Shown here piece after piece: positions 15,160 to 25,520 of a DNA stretch of 64,000 nucleotides. Within the stretch, counting starts at the first letter, position 1. Every line of letters begins with the position of its first letter. The notes beneath the pieces are model-generated. The model did no database searches and had not been told where the DNA came from. It was given only the letters and a program-made list of their open reading frames with translations. The stretch is taken from NCBI RefSeq assembly GCF_009649745.1, contig NZ_WJNG01000003.1:124001-188000 (forward strand), given 5' to 3'. This DNA comes from Aquibacillus halophilus (GTDB taxonomy: Bacteria > Bacillota > Bacilli > Bacillales > Amphibacillaceae). The translations under genes were made by a program, and so were the position numbers.

Positions 15160-17052
15160 TTACCCTTTTTCTAGGTCCTTTTTCAAGAATCCTAATATAA
15201 ATGCACTAACTAAGGTACCAGTTACTATTGCGAGCAAATATAGTAACGGATTTCCTTCTACTAATCCAGCTACTACGATACCACCATGAGGTGCTCTAAG
15301 TCCAATATCAAACAACATCGTTAAGGTACCAGCAACTGCTGAACCTATGACTAAGGAAGGAATTACTCGTCCAGGGTCTGCTGCTGCAAACGGAATAGCT
15401 CCTTCTGTTATGAAAAATGCACCTAAGGCGTAGGCTGACTTACCAGCTTCCTTTTCTTCTTTAGTAAATTTATTTTTAAAGATTGTTGTAGATAAAGCAA
15501 CTGCTAGTGGTGGGACCATTCCTCCCGCCATAATGGCAGCAATAAAGTTCAGGTTACCTGCATCTAACATGGCGATACCAAATGTATAGGCTGCTTTATT
15601 AATCGGACCACCCATATCAATAGCCATCATACCACCAAGTATTAACCCTAATAGAAGAAGATTTGTATCTCCCATTCCCTGTAACCAGCTTGAAAGTCCT
15701 GTATAGATGGTTGTTAAAGGTGGGTTTATGAGAAGCATGATGACACCGGTAAGACCTATACTGAATACCGGATAGAGTAAAACTGTTTTAATTCCGTCAA
15801 ATGCAGCTGGAAGTACTTCAAGTGCTTTTTTAACTAGAATTGTAAGATAACCCGCCAAGAAACCAGCAATTAACCCACCTAAAAATCCTGAGCCTCCAGA
15901 AGCACCTTCAACACCAGAAGTAATTGCAATTAAACCAGCTACCATACCAGGTGCGAATCCAGGTCGATCGGCAATACTTGACGCAATAAAACCTGCAAGT
16001 ACTGGAACCATTAAATAGAATGCATTTGCTCCACCAATAGTGTTAAGCATATCCGAGAAAAGATTATAGTTTTCACTTGTTGGGTCTGTCGGATTAATTC
16101 CACCAAATAAAAAGGAAAGTGCAATTAAAATACCACCACCGACAACGAATGGAAGCATATTGGATACGCCATTCATTAAATGCTTGTAAAAACCAGTTCT
16201 GCCTTTATGATCGGCTGAATCATTGTTTGAAGAGTCATCGCCTTGGTATATGGGAGCATCTTTTTTCATAGCTCTTTCAATCAATTGCTTTGGTTCATGA
16301 ATTCCTTTTGCGACAGGTACTTGAATAACGTGTTTACCTTTAAATCGATTTGTTTCAATTTTTGTGTCTGCAGCAATAATAATTGCATCAGCGCTCTCAA
16401 TTTCTTCTGCAGTTAATCGGTTTTTAACACCTCCTGAACCATTAGTTTCTACTTTCATATTTATGCCCATGTCGCGAGCAGTATTCTTTAGTTTGTCTGC
16501 TGCCATATAGGTATGTGCAATTCCAGTTGGACAACCAGTAACAGCGAGAATTGTTTGAGTACCCTTTTCTTCTTGCTCTGGCTGTTCTTCACTATCTTCT
16601 TGCTCTTTATCATTAATTATTTTAAATATCTCATCATCACTAGTTGCTCCTTCAAGTTTTTGACGGAATTTATCATCCATTAAAAAAGAAGACAAACGTG
16701 ATAATGTTTCAAGGTGTGTTTGGTTTGCTCCTTCTGAAGCGGCAATCATAAAAAATAAATGTGAGGGTTGACCATCTAAAGATTCATAATCAATGCCCTT
16801 TGTTGATCGTCCAAATACGATCGCCGGTGTTTTAACGGCAGCTGTTTTAGCATGTGGGATTGCAATACCTTCACCAATTCCTGTAGTGCTTTGCGATTCA
16901 CGTTCCAAGATAGCTTCTTTAAATACTTCTTTATCATTGAGACGTCCAGCCTCATTTAGTTTATTGATTAACTCATCAATAACAGAGGACTTAGTTTTTG
17001 ATTCTAATTCGATGATGATTGTATCTTTTTTTAATAAATCAGTGATGTTCAT
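15160..17052 (-). CDS. fruA: PTS fructose transporter subunit IIABC
   Basis: 630 aa in A-B-C order. EIIA (about 1-145) has the phosphohistidine in GIAIPHAKT. EIIB (about 165-265) has the phosphocysteine in VTGCPTGIAHTYMAADKL. EIIC (about 290-625) is a membrane channel with GGPINKAAYTFG and ITEGAIPFAAADPGRVIPS motifs. Imports fructose as fructose-1-phosphate, which FruK then phosphorylates. Third gene of fruR-fruK-fruA and followed by ptsH with only 52 bases between, so general PTS and fructose genes may be expressed together, an arrangement different from B. subtilis where ptsHI follows ptsG. Confidence 0.95.
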   Translation of the reverse strand: MNITDLLKKDTIIIELESKTKSSVIDELINKLNEAGRLNDKEVFKEAILERESQSTTGIGEGIAIPHAKTAAVKTPAIVFGRSTKGIDYESLDGQPSHLFFMIAASEGANQTHLETLSRLSSFLMDDKFRQKLEGATSDDEIFKIINDKEQEDSEEQPEQEEKGTQTILAVTGCPTGIAHTYMAADKLKNTARDMGINMKVETNGSGGVKNRLTAEEIESADAIIIAADTKIETNRFKGKHVIQVPVAKGIHEPKQLIERAMKKDAPIYQGDDSSNNDSADHKGRTGFYKHLMNGVSNMLPFVVGGGILIALSFLFGGINPTDPTSENYNLFSDMLNTIGGANAFYLMVPVLAGFIASSIADRPGFAPGMVAGLIAITSGVEGASGGSGFLGGLIAGFLAGYLTILVKKALEVLPAAFDGIKTVLLYPVFSIGLTGVIMLLINPPLTTIYTGLSSWLQGMGDTNLLLLGLILGGMMAIDMGGPINKAAYTFGIAMLDAGNLNFIAAIMAGGMVPPLAVALSTTIFKNKFTKEEKEAGKSAYALGAFFITEGAIPFAAADPGRVIPSLVIGSAVAGTLTMLFDIGLRAPHGGIVVAGLVEGNPLLYLLAIVTGTLVSAFILGFLKKDLEKG

Positions 17053-17089
17053 ACTAGAACCTCCTATGAATTCTAACGTGTATTGTTAG

Positions 17090-18001
17090 TTACATTGTTT
17101 TTACAACAATCTTTTTTACCAGTTCCTCTACATCTTCCTTCTTACAAAGGTCTTCACTAAATGCAGTGGAGCTTCCAGCTGCTACAGCGTATTTGAAGGC
17201 CTCAAGTGGCTCGTTGTTTTTTGAATATGCCGCCAAAAACCCTGCTACCATGGAGTCACCAGCGCCAACAGTATTCTGAACGGTACCGGTGGGAACTGAA
17301 GCGATGAACTGATTATCCTCGCTTGTGTAAACTGCACCTTGACCACCCATTGAAACAATCACATGAGTCGCACCTTTTTGATTTAGTTTTAATCCATAAT
17401 CTAAGGCATCCGTAAGGGATGTTATCGTTGTATTAAATAACTCTTCAAGTTCGTGTTGATTTGGTTTAATTAAAAATAGGTCGTGACCAACAATTTCTTT
17501 TAAGGCTTTACTAGAAGTGTCTGCTATCATTTTGATACCTTTTTCATTGCATATCGTTGCTAATTGGGAATAAATATCATCTGGGACAGAATTAGGAATA
17601 CTACCGGATGCTACTAAAATATCTCCGTTGCTAAGACCTTTTACTCTATTAAATAATTGCTGAAGTTGAATTTCAGATATGTCCGGACCTGACCCGTTGA
17701 TTTCAGTTTCTGAATCAGACTTAAGCTTCATATTAATCCTAGTCTTTCCTGTTAGTTCGATAAAGTCGGTATGAATACCCTCGTTTATCAACTCACTCTT
17801 TATGAATTCACCGGTGAATCCACCAACAAATCCTAATGCCGTATTTTTAACATCTAGACGTGTTAACACACGGGATACATTGATCCCCTTTCCGCCTGGA
17901 TAATAAAATGACTTTTCTCCACGGTTCAATCCACCCGACTTAAACTGAGCGACGTGGATAATGTAATCAACTGACGGGTTTAATGTACATGTATAAATCA
18001 A
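17090..18001 (-). CDS. fruK: 1-phosphofructokinase
   Basis: 303 aa PfkB-family kinase. Start MIYTCTLNPSVDYI, substrate glycine patch PGGKGINVSRVL, and the C-terminal anion-hole motif NTVGAGDSMVAGFLA with catalytic aspartate. Converts fructose-1-phosphate to fructose-1,6-bisphosphate, which is also the CggR inducer. Its start overlaps the fruR stop by four bases, implying coupling. Confidence 0.95.
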   Translation of the reverse strand: MIYTCTLNPSVDYIIHVAQFKSGGLNRGEKSFYYPGGKGINVSRVLTRLDVKNTALGFVGGFTGEFIKSELINEGIHTDFIELTGKTRINMKLKSDSETEINGSGPDISEIQLQQLFNRVKGLSNGDILVASGSIPNSVPDDIYSQLATICNEKGIKMIADTSSKALKEIVGHDLFLIKPNQHELEELFNTTITSLTDALDYGLKLNQKGATHVIVSMGGQGAVYTSEDNQFIASVPTGTVQNTVGAGDSMVAGFLAAYSKNNEPLEAFKYAVAAGSSTAFSEDLCKKEDVEELVKKIVVKTM

Positions 18002-18750
18002 GACGACACAACCTTTATACTTGTTTTGTTTTCAATCAAATTCAAAAAAGCCTGATCGATTTTATTAATAATAATTGTGGCATCATCCAATTCAGCAATT
18101 TTAGCAAAGGAAACCTGGTTAAGCTTTGAGGAATCAGCCAGCACAAATGCTTGTTGTGATAACAGTAATGCTGCTTTCTTTATCATTACTTCTTCTGGAT
18201 CTGGAGTTGTGAAACCATAAACAGGATGAATACCGTTCACACCAAGAAAACACTTATCGAATCGATAGTTATTTAGGCTTGTTTGGGCACCGTATCCAAC
18301 TAGGGCCCTTGTTGTATGTTTTACAAATCCACCTAGTAGATACGTACTAATTTTATAATCACATAAAGCGTCTAAGTGTGTGAGACCATTGGTCACTACT
18401 GTCACTTGTTTTTCAGCTAAGAAAGGAATCATTTCAAAGGTACTTGTTCCTGCATCTAGATAAATACAATCACCATTATTAACAAGGGAAGCAGCATAAG
18501 ATGCCACTGCTTTTTTTTCTACTATGTTTTGATTTGTTTTTTCTGGATAACTAAGTTCTTGGCTAATCGGTTGTTTTTTTGTAGCGCCACCATGAATACG
18601 TATTAGTTTTCCTTGTATTTCTAATTCACTTAAATCTCTTCTAATTGTTGATTCAGACGAAGCAGTTAAGTCTACAAGCTCTTGTATTTTTAATGTATTA
18701 TTCCTATCAAGCTGCTGTAATATGATTTGATACCGTTCAGTTGTAAGCAA
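17998..18750 (-). CDS. fruR: DeoR-family fructose operon repressor
   Basis: 250 aa. N-terminal DeoR helix-turn-helix (TASSESTIRRDLSELEIQGKLIRIHGGA) and a C-terminal sugar-phosphate-sensing domain (YLDAGTSTFEMIPFL, VLADSSKLNQVSFAKI). First gene of the fructose operon; expected to respond to fructose-1-phosphate and repress its own promoter. The region just upstream has a repeated TTCATGT word that could be its operator. Confidence 0.93.
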   Translation of the reverse strand: MLTTERYQIILQQLDRNNTLKIQELVDLTASSESTIRRDLSELEIQGKLIRIHGGATKKQPISQELSYPEKTNQNIVEKKAVASYAASLVNNGDCIYLDAGTSTFEMIPFLAEKQVTVVTNGLTHLDALCDYKISTYLLGGFVKHTTRALVGYGAQTSLNNYRFDKCFLGVNGIHPVYGFTTPDPEEVMIKKAALLLSQQAFVLADSSKLNQVSFAKIAELDDATIIINKIDQAFLNLIENKTSIKVVSS

Positions 18751-18776
18751 GGTCCAACCCTCCCATGTGAATTAAG

Positions 18777-18794
18777 TACATGAAACATGAACAT
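18777..18794 (-). promoter_or_regulatory. Candidate FruR operator
   Basis: On the minus strand the word TTCATGT occurs twice in direct repeat one helical half-turn apart, about 25 bases upstream of fruR. DeoR-type repressors often use such repeats. Assignment is by position only. Confidence 0.35.
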
Positions 18795-18921
18795 CATCAA
18801 TAACTAGAATAGTCGAGTGCATATAATTACATTATTGAAGTATAAAGCATTAGTCATCACGTTTCAATCATAAAACATCATAAACAACCAAAATCATTCA
18901 ATTTAGTTCATAAAATAGTCA

Positions 18922-18950
18922 AAAGCCTTAGAGTATAACTCTAAGGCTTT
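18922..18950. terminator. Perfect hairpin upstream of fruR
   Basis: AAAGCCTTAGAGT pairs perfectly with ACTCTAAGGCTTT around a short loop. It is symmetric, with few T residues on either side. It may be a weak bidirectional terminator separating fruR from repeat copy 2. Confidence 0.5.
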
Positions 18951-19041
18951 GCACCGTATGATATATTATCTAATATTTGTGGCTGAATGATTCTAGAAAA
19001 ACAGATTTGCACTTTCGCATAGCTTGTTGCTGTTGATCTAA

Positions 19042-19784
19042 AATGCGACGTAACTTCTGTTTGGATTTACTCCGTTTGCACATTTTTTGAATCAATGCCA
19101 TGCTAACGCTTCGTCAGAATGCTTCGCTTTCCGTGGGCACGACCTCAGCCTCCTCAGAAGCAGAAGAGCACTTCTTCCGGGGTCTTCGGAACGCGCTGTT
19201 CCCACAGGAGTCTACGCATTCTGACTACGCTGGTAGTGTTCTGATTATCGGAGAATAAAACCCGTGAATCTATGTTTCATGGACATTACTCAAATTGAAA
19301 AAGAGTATTCATCCGCAGCTTAGAATAGCTTTCTGTTCAAGTGAGATGAACTTCCTCCATGAATGTTTATATCACTAAATATCACTACTCTCACGAAGAA
19401 AGTGATTGTATTTTTAAGAAGTCTTTGTGTATCTCTTACGTAGTATAATGTTGTATTTGATAGCTTCAATAAATCAACAGCTATTTAATCTTTTCTGTTG
19501 GATAATTGGAGCGGAGGGAAGTCGACTCCTCGAAAATACAAACCAATTTTCTTCGTGTGATGCAATGCTGCCGGAGAGCCTTCCTTGTCCTGCAGGAAAA
19601 GCAAAAGGTTTTGGATGGGGCGAGTAATCGCAGTCCCACGCGTCTGAAGAGCCCGCAATGGTGGTTTTCCACGAGGAGGCTGATGCCGTGCCGGCGGAAA
19701 GCGACTGCCCGGAGCGGAAATCAACATAGCAGTCGATTATGGAAAAAGTGGAGAAATAATATAAATAAAAAGCTACGTCGCATT
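19042..19784. repeat. Long non-coding repeat, copy 2, with terminal inverted repeats
   Basis: About 0.74 kb. The left end reads AATGCGACGTAACT (19042-19055) and the right end AGCTACGTCGCATT (19771-19784), an inverted pair, so the unit looks like a MITE-type non-autonomous element. Inside are block A (about 19105-19235) and block B (about 19505-19735), the same as in copy 1 and in direct orientation. Block B here carries roughly 100 extra bases. No credible protein is encoded. Confidence 0.8.
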
Positions 19785-19828
19785 CTATAGTTTTTGCTCC
19801 ATTAACAATAACCCTTTAAAAAACTGCC

Positions 19829-20758
19829 TTATGTTTCAATTGTTTGGTTAATCCAATTTAATATATCTTGAAAGACTTCTTCTCTGTTTGTTTCATTTAA
19901 CATTTCGTGCCTGCCATCTTTATAGAAGATACTCTCCATATTATCGATTCCGTGCTTACTATATTGAGCAATAACTTTTTTGACTCCGGTTGTCTGGTTT
20001 CCAACTGGATCTTTGTCTCCACTAATAAACAAGATAGGTAAATCCTTGGAAATTTGTTCTATTAATTGATCATCAATAATCATTTGTAACCCATCGAATA
20101 AATCATAAAAAAAGGAAGCTGAAGGTACAAAACCACTATGGGGATCATCGATATATAACTTTACCTGTTCCTTGTCTCTGGAAAGCCAATCAAACTTTGT
20201 TTCGGTGTTTGGAAACTTTTTATTAAAGGCTCCAAAAGCAAGGCGATTTAATAAGAGTGATGGAGTTGAATTCCCTTTTTTACGTACTTCTCGTTTAGCA
20301 ATTTTTTTACCGAATGTGGTAACAATAGAAGGATTATAACCAGTTCCAGACAGAATTACTCCATCCAATACGTTGTATTTTTGAATATATCTTCTTGCAA
20401 GGAAAGAACCCATACTATGACCAAATAAAATGACTGGAACATTAGGAAACTCTTGTTTTATTTGCTTTGTAATTTGATATAAATCATCAACTGCTTTTTC
20501 GAAGCCTTGTTCCTCTGCAAAATATCCCATCATTCCCTTGTTTTCACCTGTTTTACCATGGCCTCGATGGTCATTACCATATACAAAAATTTTATTATCT
20601 ATAAGAAAGTCGGAGAATTCCTGATAGCGCTTGATATGCTCTGCCATACCATGTGCAATTTGGATGATAGCCTTGGGAGATATTGAGTGGTTTGTCCACT
20701 TTTGCATGTAAATTTTTTCTTTGTCTATTGTTTCTATCCATTCAACGGTAGGTTCCAT
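19829..20758 (-). CDS. Alpha/beta hydrolase, monoacylglycerol lipase / lysophospholipase-like
   Basis: 309 aa. Serine hydrolase of the Hydrolase_4 type: oxyanion-side motif HGMAEHIKRY, YGNDHRGHGKT, nucleophile elbow GHSMGS, acid in SGDKDPVGN, and catalytic histidine in KDGRHEMLNE. No signal peptide, so cytosolic. Likely cleaves monoacylglycerols or lysophospholipids. Divergent from secG, with its own AGGAGGC-like site. Not part of an operon. Confidence 0.88.
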   Translation of the reverse strand: MEPTVEWIETIDKEKIYMQKWTNHSISPKAIIQIAHGMAEHIKRYQEFSDFLIDNKIFVYGNDHRGHGKTGENKGMMGYFAEEQGFEKAVDDLYQITKQIKQEFPNVPVILFGHSMGSFLARRYIQKYNVLDGVILSGTGYNPSIVTTFGKKIAKREVRKKGNSTPSLLLNRLAFGAFNKKFPNTETKFDWLSRDKEQVKLYIDDPHSGFVPSASFFYDLFDGLQMIIDDQLIEQISKDLPILFISGDKDPVGNQTTGVKKVIAQYSKHGIDNMESIFYKDGRHEMLNETNREEVFQDILNWINQTIET

Positions 20759-20879
20759 TATTTAGCCTCCAATTTTAGTAGTAGAATAAGGAAATTATCT
20801 TTATTAATTATAATAAAGTATTCTTCTTTAGGGAAGCGTTATACTTCGCACGGTAGTTAGTTCAAACTAGATATTTATC

Positions 20880-20909
20880 TTGCAAAAACTCTATCATTTA
20901 TGCTACATT
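20880..20909 (+). promoter_or_regulatory. Candidate promoter of secG
   Basis: TTGCAA and TACATT separated by 18 bases, about 40 bases before the secG start. Confidence 0.5.
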
Positions 20910-20949
20910 ATAGAATATGTATTAGTGTGTCTTAGGAGGTGTACGCAAC

Positions 20950-21180
20950 ATGTATGGAGTTGCGATTACGTTATTAATAATTGATGCCATTGCTCTTATC
21001 GTTTTAGTATTATTACAGTCAGGAAAAAGTGCTGGACTTTCTGGTGCGATTTCTGGTGGTGCAGAGCAATTATTTGGTAAACAAAAGGCTCGCGGTATCG
21101 ACGCGGTATTACACCGTGCAACAGTAGTTACCGGAGTGCTCCTTTTTATTCTTACGTTTATGGTTGGTTACGTCATATAA
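20950..21180 (+). CDS. secG: Preprotein translocase subunit SecG
   Basis: 76 aa with two membrane helices (about 3-23 and 55-75) joined by a Gly/Ser/Ala-rich loop ([21 protein letters not shown]), the classic SecG layout. Part of the SecYEG channel. Follows AGGAGGTG. First gene of the secG-est-rnr-smpB-ssrA region conserved in Bacillus, though a terminator follows it here. Confidence 0.95.
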   Translation: MYGVAITLLIIDAIALIVLVLLQSGKSAGLSGAISGGAEQLFGKQKARGIDAVLHRATVVTGVLLFILTFMVGYVI

Positions 21181-21200
21181 GGTAAATTGAATAAAAAAAC

Positions 21201-21240
21201 AGATCCCTTTACTACGTTGTGGTAAGGGGATCTTTATTTT
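21201..21240 (+). terminator. Terminator of secG
   Basis: AGATCCCTTTAC pairs with GGTAAGGGGATCT (one bulge) followed by a T-rich tail, 20 bases after secG. Confidence 0.85.
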
Positions 21241-21346
21241 AAATCAGGTTTTTTATAAGCCGGGTTTATGAAACATTCGGATATCTTTGTTACTATTAAC
21301 CCAAAATAGAGTTAATACATAGAAAAAAGGGGATGAATGGATCACC

Positions 21347-22090
21347 ATGAAAATAAAGCAACCTCAAGCCTTTACGTTTAAAGGAGGAGAACGTGCGGTA
21401 TTACTACTACATGGCTTCACTGGACATACTGCAGATGTAAGAATGCTGGGAAGATTCTTAGAAAAAAAAGGATACACCTGTCATGCACCGATATATCGCG
21501 GACATGGGGCGCCACCTGAAGAGTTAGTTAAATCCACTCCCGAGCAGTGGTGGGAAGATGTTCAAAATGCATTAAATCACTTGAAGAGCTTAGGGCATAA
21601 GGAGATTGCTGTTGCTGGGCTGTCATTAGGTGGAGTTCTTGGTTTGAAATTAGCTTATTCGGAACCAATAAAGGGTATTATTCCAATGTGTGCTCCGATG
21701 TTTTTCGACAATAAAACACAACTCACTAAAGGATTTAAGCTATTTTCTAGAGAATATAAACAATTGGAACAGAAGGAAGAAGAAACGATTGAAAAAGAAG
21801 TAAACAAATTGATGGATCAATCAGATGAAATGTTTGAATCGCTTGGTAACCTTATTAAAGAAGTAAAGGAGCATATTGATCATATTTATGCCCCGACGTT
21901 TGTAGTACAAGCAAGAAAAGATCAGATGATTAATTCGGATAGCGCAGATTATATTTATGAAAACGTAGAAGCAGATAAAAAAGATATCAAATGGTATGAA
22001 AATTCGGGTCACGTTATTACATTAGATGACGAGAAAGAACAGTTACATGAAGATATTTATCAGTTTTTAGAATCATTGGAGTGGAATTAG
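21347..22090 (+). CDS. est: Carboxylesterase (Est30 type)
   Basis: 247 aa. [16 protein letters not shown] oxyanion motif, nucleophile GLSLGG (Ser about 94), acid Asp in VQARKDQMI and His in NSGHVITLD. This matches the small thermostable carboxylesterase that lies between secG and rnr in Bacillus and Geobacillus. Hydrolyses short- to medium-chain esters in the cytosol. ATG after AAAGGGGATG. 82 bases separate it from rnr. Confidence 0.93.
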   Translation: MKIKQPQAFTFKGGERAVLLLHGFTGHTADVRMLGRFLEKKGYTCHAPIYRGHGAPPEELVKSTPEQWWEDVQNALNHLKSLGHKEIAVAGLSLGGVLGLKLAYSEPIKGIIPMCAPMFFDNKTQLTKGFKLFSREYKQLEQKEEETIEKEVNKLMDQSDEMFESLGNLIKEVKEHIDHIYAPTFVVQARKDQMINSDSADYIYENVEADKKDIKWYENSGHVITLDDEKEQLHEDIYQFLESLEWN

Positions 22091-22172
22091 GGGATCATAA
22101 TAGTAAAACTTATAATTTTGTGACTATTCTAAGATAGTTTTAATAAACGAAAATTGGAAGGAAGGTGAGCGT

Positions 22173-24476
22173 TTGAATAACAATGAGATGAAACAGAGAA
22201 TTTTAGAATATTTCAAAGAAAATGCTTCAAAACCGTTAGCGGTAAATGAGATTGAGGAAATATTAGATTTAAATGACTCTGATCAGTTCACAATACTGAT
22301 GAAAATATTAAATGAATTAGAAGAATCAGGAGAACTAGTACAAACTAGAAAGAACCGTTACGGAACACCAGAGAGAATGAATTTAATTCGCGGAAAAATC
22401 CAAATGCACGCAAAAGGATTTGCCTTTTTAATCCCAGATGATGAGACCCAAGATGATGTCTATATTAATCATGCTGATCTTAAATCAGCGATGAACAATG
22501 ATAAGGTGTTGGCCCGAATTGAAGGGCGAGATGAGCAAGGTAAACGCCCAGAAGGTGTTGTCATTAGAATTTTAGAACGGGCAGCAACGGAACTTGTTGG
22601 TACCTATGATGATAATGGTAACTTTGGCTTTGTTATTGCTGATGATAAGCGGATTCCAAATGATATTTTTATACCTAAGAACGCCTCAAAAGGCGCTGTT
22701 AATGGTCATAAAGTAATTGTCAAAATCACTAAGTACCCAGAAGCCAGAATGAGTGCGGAAGGTGAAATAACACAAATATTAGGTCATAAAAATGATCCTG
22801 GCATGGATATTATATCAATCATCTATAAGCATGGCATTCAAGTGGACTTTCCAGAAGAGGTATTACAACATGCAGCAGAGGCGCCAGACAAAATTAATGA
22901 AGAGGAAATAAAAAACAGACGTGACTTGAGAGACGAAATGATTGTCACAATTGACGGCGCAGACGCAAAAGATTTAGATGATGCGGTAACAGTGAAAAAA
23001 CTGGAAAATGGAAATTATAAGTTGGGAGTTTATATTGCTGATGTAACTTATTATGTAGAAGAGAACTCCCCTATTGACAATGAAGCTTCTGACCGTGCTA
23101 CTAGTGTTTATTTAGTAGACCGCGTAATACCAATGATTCCACACCGTCTATCAAATGGTATTTGTTCACTTAACCCACAGGTTGACCGTTTAACATTGGG
23201 TTGTGAAATGGAAATTAATCAAAATGGAGAAGTTGTAGGACATGAAATCTTTCAGAGTGTAATCAATACAACAGAACGCATGACCTATAATGATGTAAAT
23301 AAAATTTTAGTAGACGAAGATGAAAGTGTAATCGAACGATATAAAAAACTAGTCCCAATGTTTAAAGACATGGAAGATTTAGCTGCTGCTTTGCGTAAGA
23401 AGCGTTTTGGACGTGGTGCAATTGACTTTGATTTTAAAGAAGCTCAGGTATTGGTCGATAATGATGGGAAAGCAGTCGATATTGCTTTACGAGAGCGTTC
23501 TGTCGCAGAAAGATTAATTGAGGAGTTTATGCTAGCGGCAAATGAAACTGTTGCAGAGCATTTCCATTGGATGGATGTTCCCTTCATCCACCGTATTCAT
23601 GAGGATCCAAGTGAAGATAAATTACAGAAGTTCTTTGAGTTTATTGCAACATTAGGATATGTGGTCAAAGGTACATCTAATGAGATTCATCCACAAGCAT
23701 TACAGAAGGTATTGGATGAAGTAAAAGGTACACAAGAAGAAATGATTATTTCGAAACTAATGCTTCGTTCAATGAAACAAGCAAAGTATGATCCGCAAAG
23801 TGTTGGACACTTCGGGTTAGCAACAGAATTTTATACACACTTTACTTCACCAATTAGAAGGTATCCCGATTTAATTGTTCACCGTCTAATTCGAACGTAT
23901 TTAATAAATAAACAATTAGATGAAGCAACTCAGAGGCACTGGAAAGATAAAATGCCAGAAATTGCAAAGCATTCATCTGAAAAAGAACGCGGGGCAGTTG
24001 ATGCCGAACGAGAAACAGATGATTTGAAAAAAGCTGAGTACATGCAAGATAAAATCGGTGAAGAATTTGAAGGTGTAATCAGTTCAGTTACTAGCTTTGG
24101 TTTATTTGTGGAACTGCCAAATACAGTAGAAGGACTTGTTCATGTTAGTTATTTAACAGATGATTACTATCACTTTGATGAACGTTCTTATGCGATGATT
24201 GGTGAGCGAACAGGTAATATTTTCCGTATTGGTGATGAAATTACGATTAAGGTCACTAATGTAAATTTAGACGAACGTGCTGTTGATTTTGAGGTAGTTG
24301 GGATGAAACCAAGAAAAGACAAAGGTCCATCGGATCGACCTAAAGTGATAAAAGCAAATCGTTCTGAATCTAAAGATCGCAAGGGCGGAAATGGTAAAAC
24401 CAAATCAAGTGGACGAGTAAAACCACCAAAAGGTGCTGGGAAAAAAAAGAACAAGCCGAAGAAAAAAAAGAAGTAG
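22173..24476 (+). CDS. rnr: Ribonuclease R
   Basis: 767 aa. N-terminal winged helix (about 1-65), two cold-shock RNA-binding domains, the RNB catalytic core with [16 protein letters not shown] (metal-binding aspartates) and [11 protein letters not shown], a C-terminal S1 domain ([18 protein letters not shown]), and a long Lys-rich tail. A 3'-5' exonuclease that degrades structured RNA and clears mRNAs released by trans-translation, consistent with smpB and ssrA downstream. TTG start at 22173 behind GGAAGGTGAGCG; no other good start nearby. Confidence 0.97.
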   Translation: MNNNEMKQRILEYFKENASKPLAVNEIEEILDLNDSDQFTILMKILNELEESGELVQTRKNRYGTPERMNLIRGKIQMHAKGFAFLIPDDETQDDVYINHADLKSAMNNDKVLARIEGRDEQGKRPEGVVIRILERAATELVGTYDDNGNFGFVIADDKRIPNDIFIPKNASKGAVNGHKVIVKITKYPEARMSAEGEITQILGHKNDPGMDIISIIYKHGIQVDFPEEVLQHAAEAPDKINEEEIKNRRDLRDEMIVTIDGADAKDLDDAVTVKKLENGNYKLGVYIADVTYYVEENSPIDNEASDRATSVYLVDRVIPMIPHRLSNGICSLNPQVDRLTLGCEMEINQNGEVVGHEIFQSVINTTERMTYNDVNKILVDEDESVIERYKKLVPMFKDMEDLAAALRKKRFGRGAIDFDFKEAQVLVDNDGKAVDIALRERSVAERLIEEFMLAANETVAEHFHWMDVPFIHRIHEDPSEDKLQKFFEFIATLGYVVKGTSNEIHPQALQKVLDEVKGTQEEMIISKLMLRSMKQAKYDPQSVGHFGLATEFYTHFTSPIRRYPDLIVHRLIRTYLINKQLDEATQRHWKDKMPEIAKHSSEKERGAVDAERETDDLKKAEYMQDKIGEEFEGVISSVTSFGLFVELPNTVEGLVHVSYLTDDYYHFDERSYAMIGERTGNIFRIGDEITIKVTNVNLDERAVDFEVVGMKPRKDKGPSDRPKVIKANRSESKDRKGGNGKTKSSGRVKPPKGAGKKKNKPKKKKK

Positions 24477-24501
24477 ACGGAGGTTAACCCTCGTCTACTT
24501 C
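24470..24501. terminator. Bidirectional terminator between rnr and a convergent acetyltransferase gene
   Basis: AAGTAGACGGAGG pairs with CCCTCGTCTACTT around TTAA. T-rich on the plus side and TTTTTTCTT on the minus side from the rnr lysine codons, so it can serve both convergent genes. Confidence 0.8.
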
Positions 24502-24509
24502 TTTAAACT

Positions 24510-25349
24510 TTAATTTATCCAATTTCCATAAAGAATCCAAGCGTCAGTAACCTCAAAAGCCTCGGTTGTTGGAATTTTCTCATATCCTTGCTGAGAGAAG
24601 TCAACCCAGGCTTTAATTTCCTCAGGCTGCTGTTCTGTATAAGTAAAAATAGTCTCCCAAAATCCAGGTTGGTCAAAGTGGTCGTCCCAAAAGTATTTGA
24701 CCTGTGCAAACCAATCATGCTTTTGGTCATTTTTTATTACCATAAACCGATTTTTGGAATGGTTTTCAAAAAAAGCAGACTGATTTAAGTGCTCGTCTGT
24801 TAGTAAATCTGGTGTTAATGGGAAAGGATAGTAGCACTCATATGGATAGATGCCCAATGTGTTTTCTTGAATGGAATTAATTAATGTTCTCTTCCTTTCA
24901 AGTTCTTCTACCCTATTCCATACCTCACCTTCCGTTCCACTAATTAGACACTTATTGATAACAGGCAAGGAATGAAGTTTAGTTATTGGCATTAGGCCAA
25001 GTTTCTCTATAACTCGACGCGCACCAATGTTCGCAACATTGGTATTTGCTCCGATCCATTTTATTGAAGGGTCTTTCTCCAATTCCCTTTTTATGTAGGA
25101 TAAAATCTCTGTTCCATGCCCTTTTGAAAGGTAGCGATGGTCACTTCGTAGTCTGCCAAGCATTGCGTAGCCACCTGGAAAGACAGTGTACCCGCCGATA
25201 GCAAGTAGGTTATTTTGACTAAATAGTCCATATACAGCATTAGAGTCTGACTGTACGAGTTTAGGGAAAATTCTTATAACGTAATCGTCATCTATATTTG
25301 TTTGCATTTCCCGGACCAAAGTGATGTCATCTTCAGTAAGTTTTCTCAT
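24510..25349 (-). CDS. GNAT-family N-acetyltransferase
   Basis: About 280 aa. The N-terminal half is a GNAT fold: MRKLTEDDITLV start, GYTVFPGGYAMLGRLRSDHRY strand, then the acetyl-CoA loop YLSKGHGTEILSYI and NIGARRVIEKLGL. The C-terminal half (YECYYPFPLTPDLL and on) is a separate domain I cannot place. ATG 25349 is chosen as it starts the GNAT fold after an AAGGA site; upstream in-frame starts to 25400 exist. Substrate unknown. Convergent with rnr and not linked to it in function. Confidence 0.82.
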   Translation of the reverse strand: MRKLTEDDITLVREMQTNIDDDYVIRIFPKLVQSDSNAVYGLFSQNNLLAIGGYTVFPGGYAMLGRLRSDHRYLSKGHGTEILSYIKRELEKDPSIKWIGANTNVANIGARRVIEKLGLMPITKLHSLPVINKCLISGTEGEVWNRVEELERKRTLINSIQENTLGIYPYECYYPFPLTPDLLTDEHLNQSAFFENHSKNRFMVIKNDQKHDWFAQVKYFWDDHFDQPGFWETIFTYTEQQPEEIKAWVDFSQQGYEKIPTTEAFEVTDAWILYGNWIN

Positions 25350-25520
25350 TTGTAGTAGTCCTTGATTCACTTTCCATACCCCTTTATTATGATTATTCAA
25401 CTTATATTCTCACAAAAAAAGCTTGATTGTCTAATATTAAATTTGGAGACAATATTTAAATTGGAATCAAGCTTCGTTTCTGTTAAAATAAAGCTCACGG
25501 AGCAATAGGAGGTTACTGTT

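Noticed and set aside
19427-19790. Overlapping ORFs in repeat copy 2
   Set aside because: Same reason; frames exist on both strands and in three phases because the repeat is GC-rich and lacks stops.
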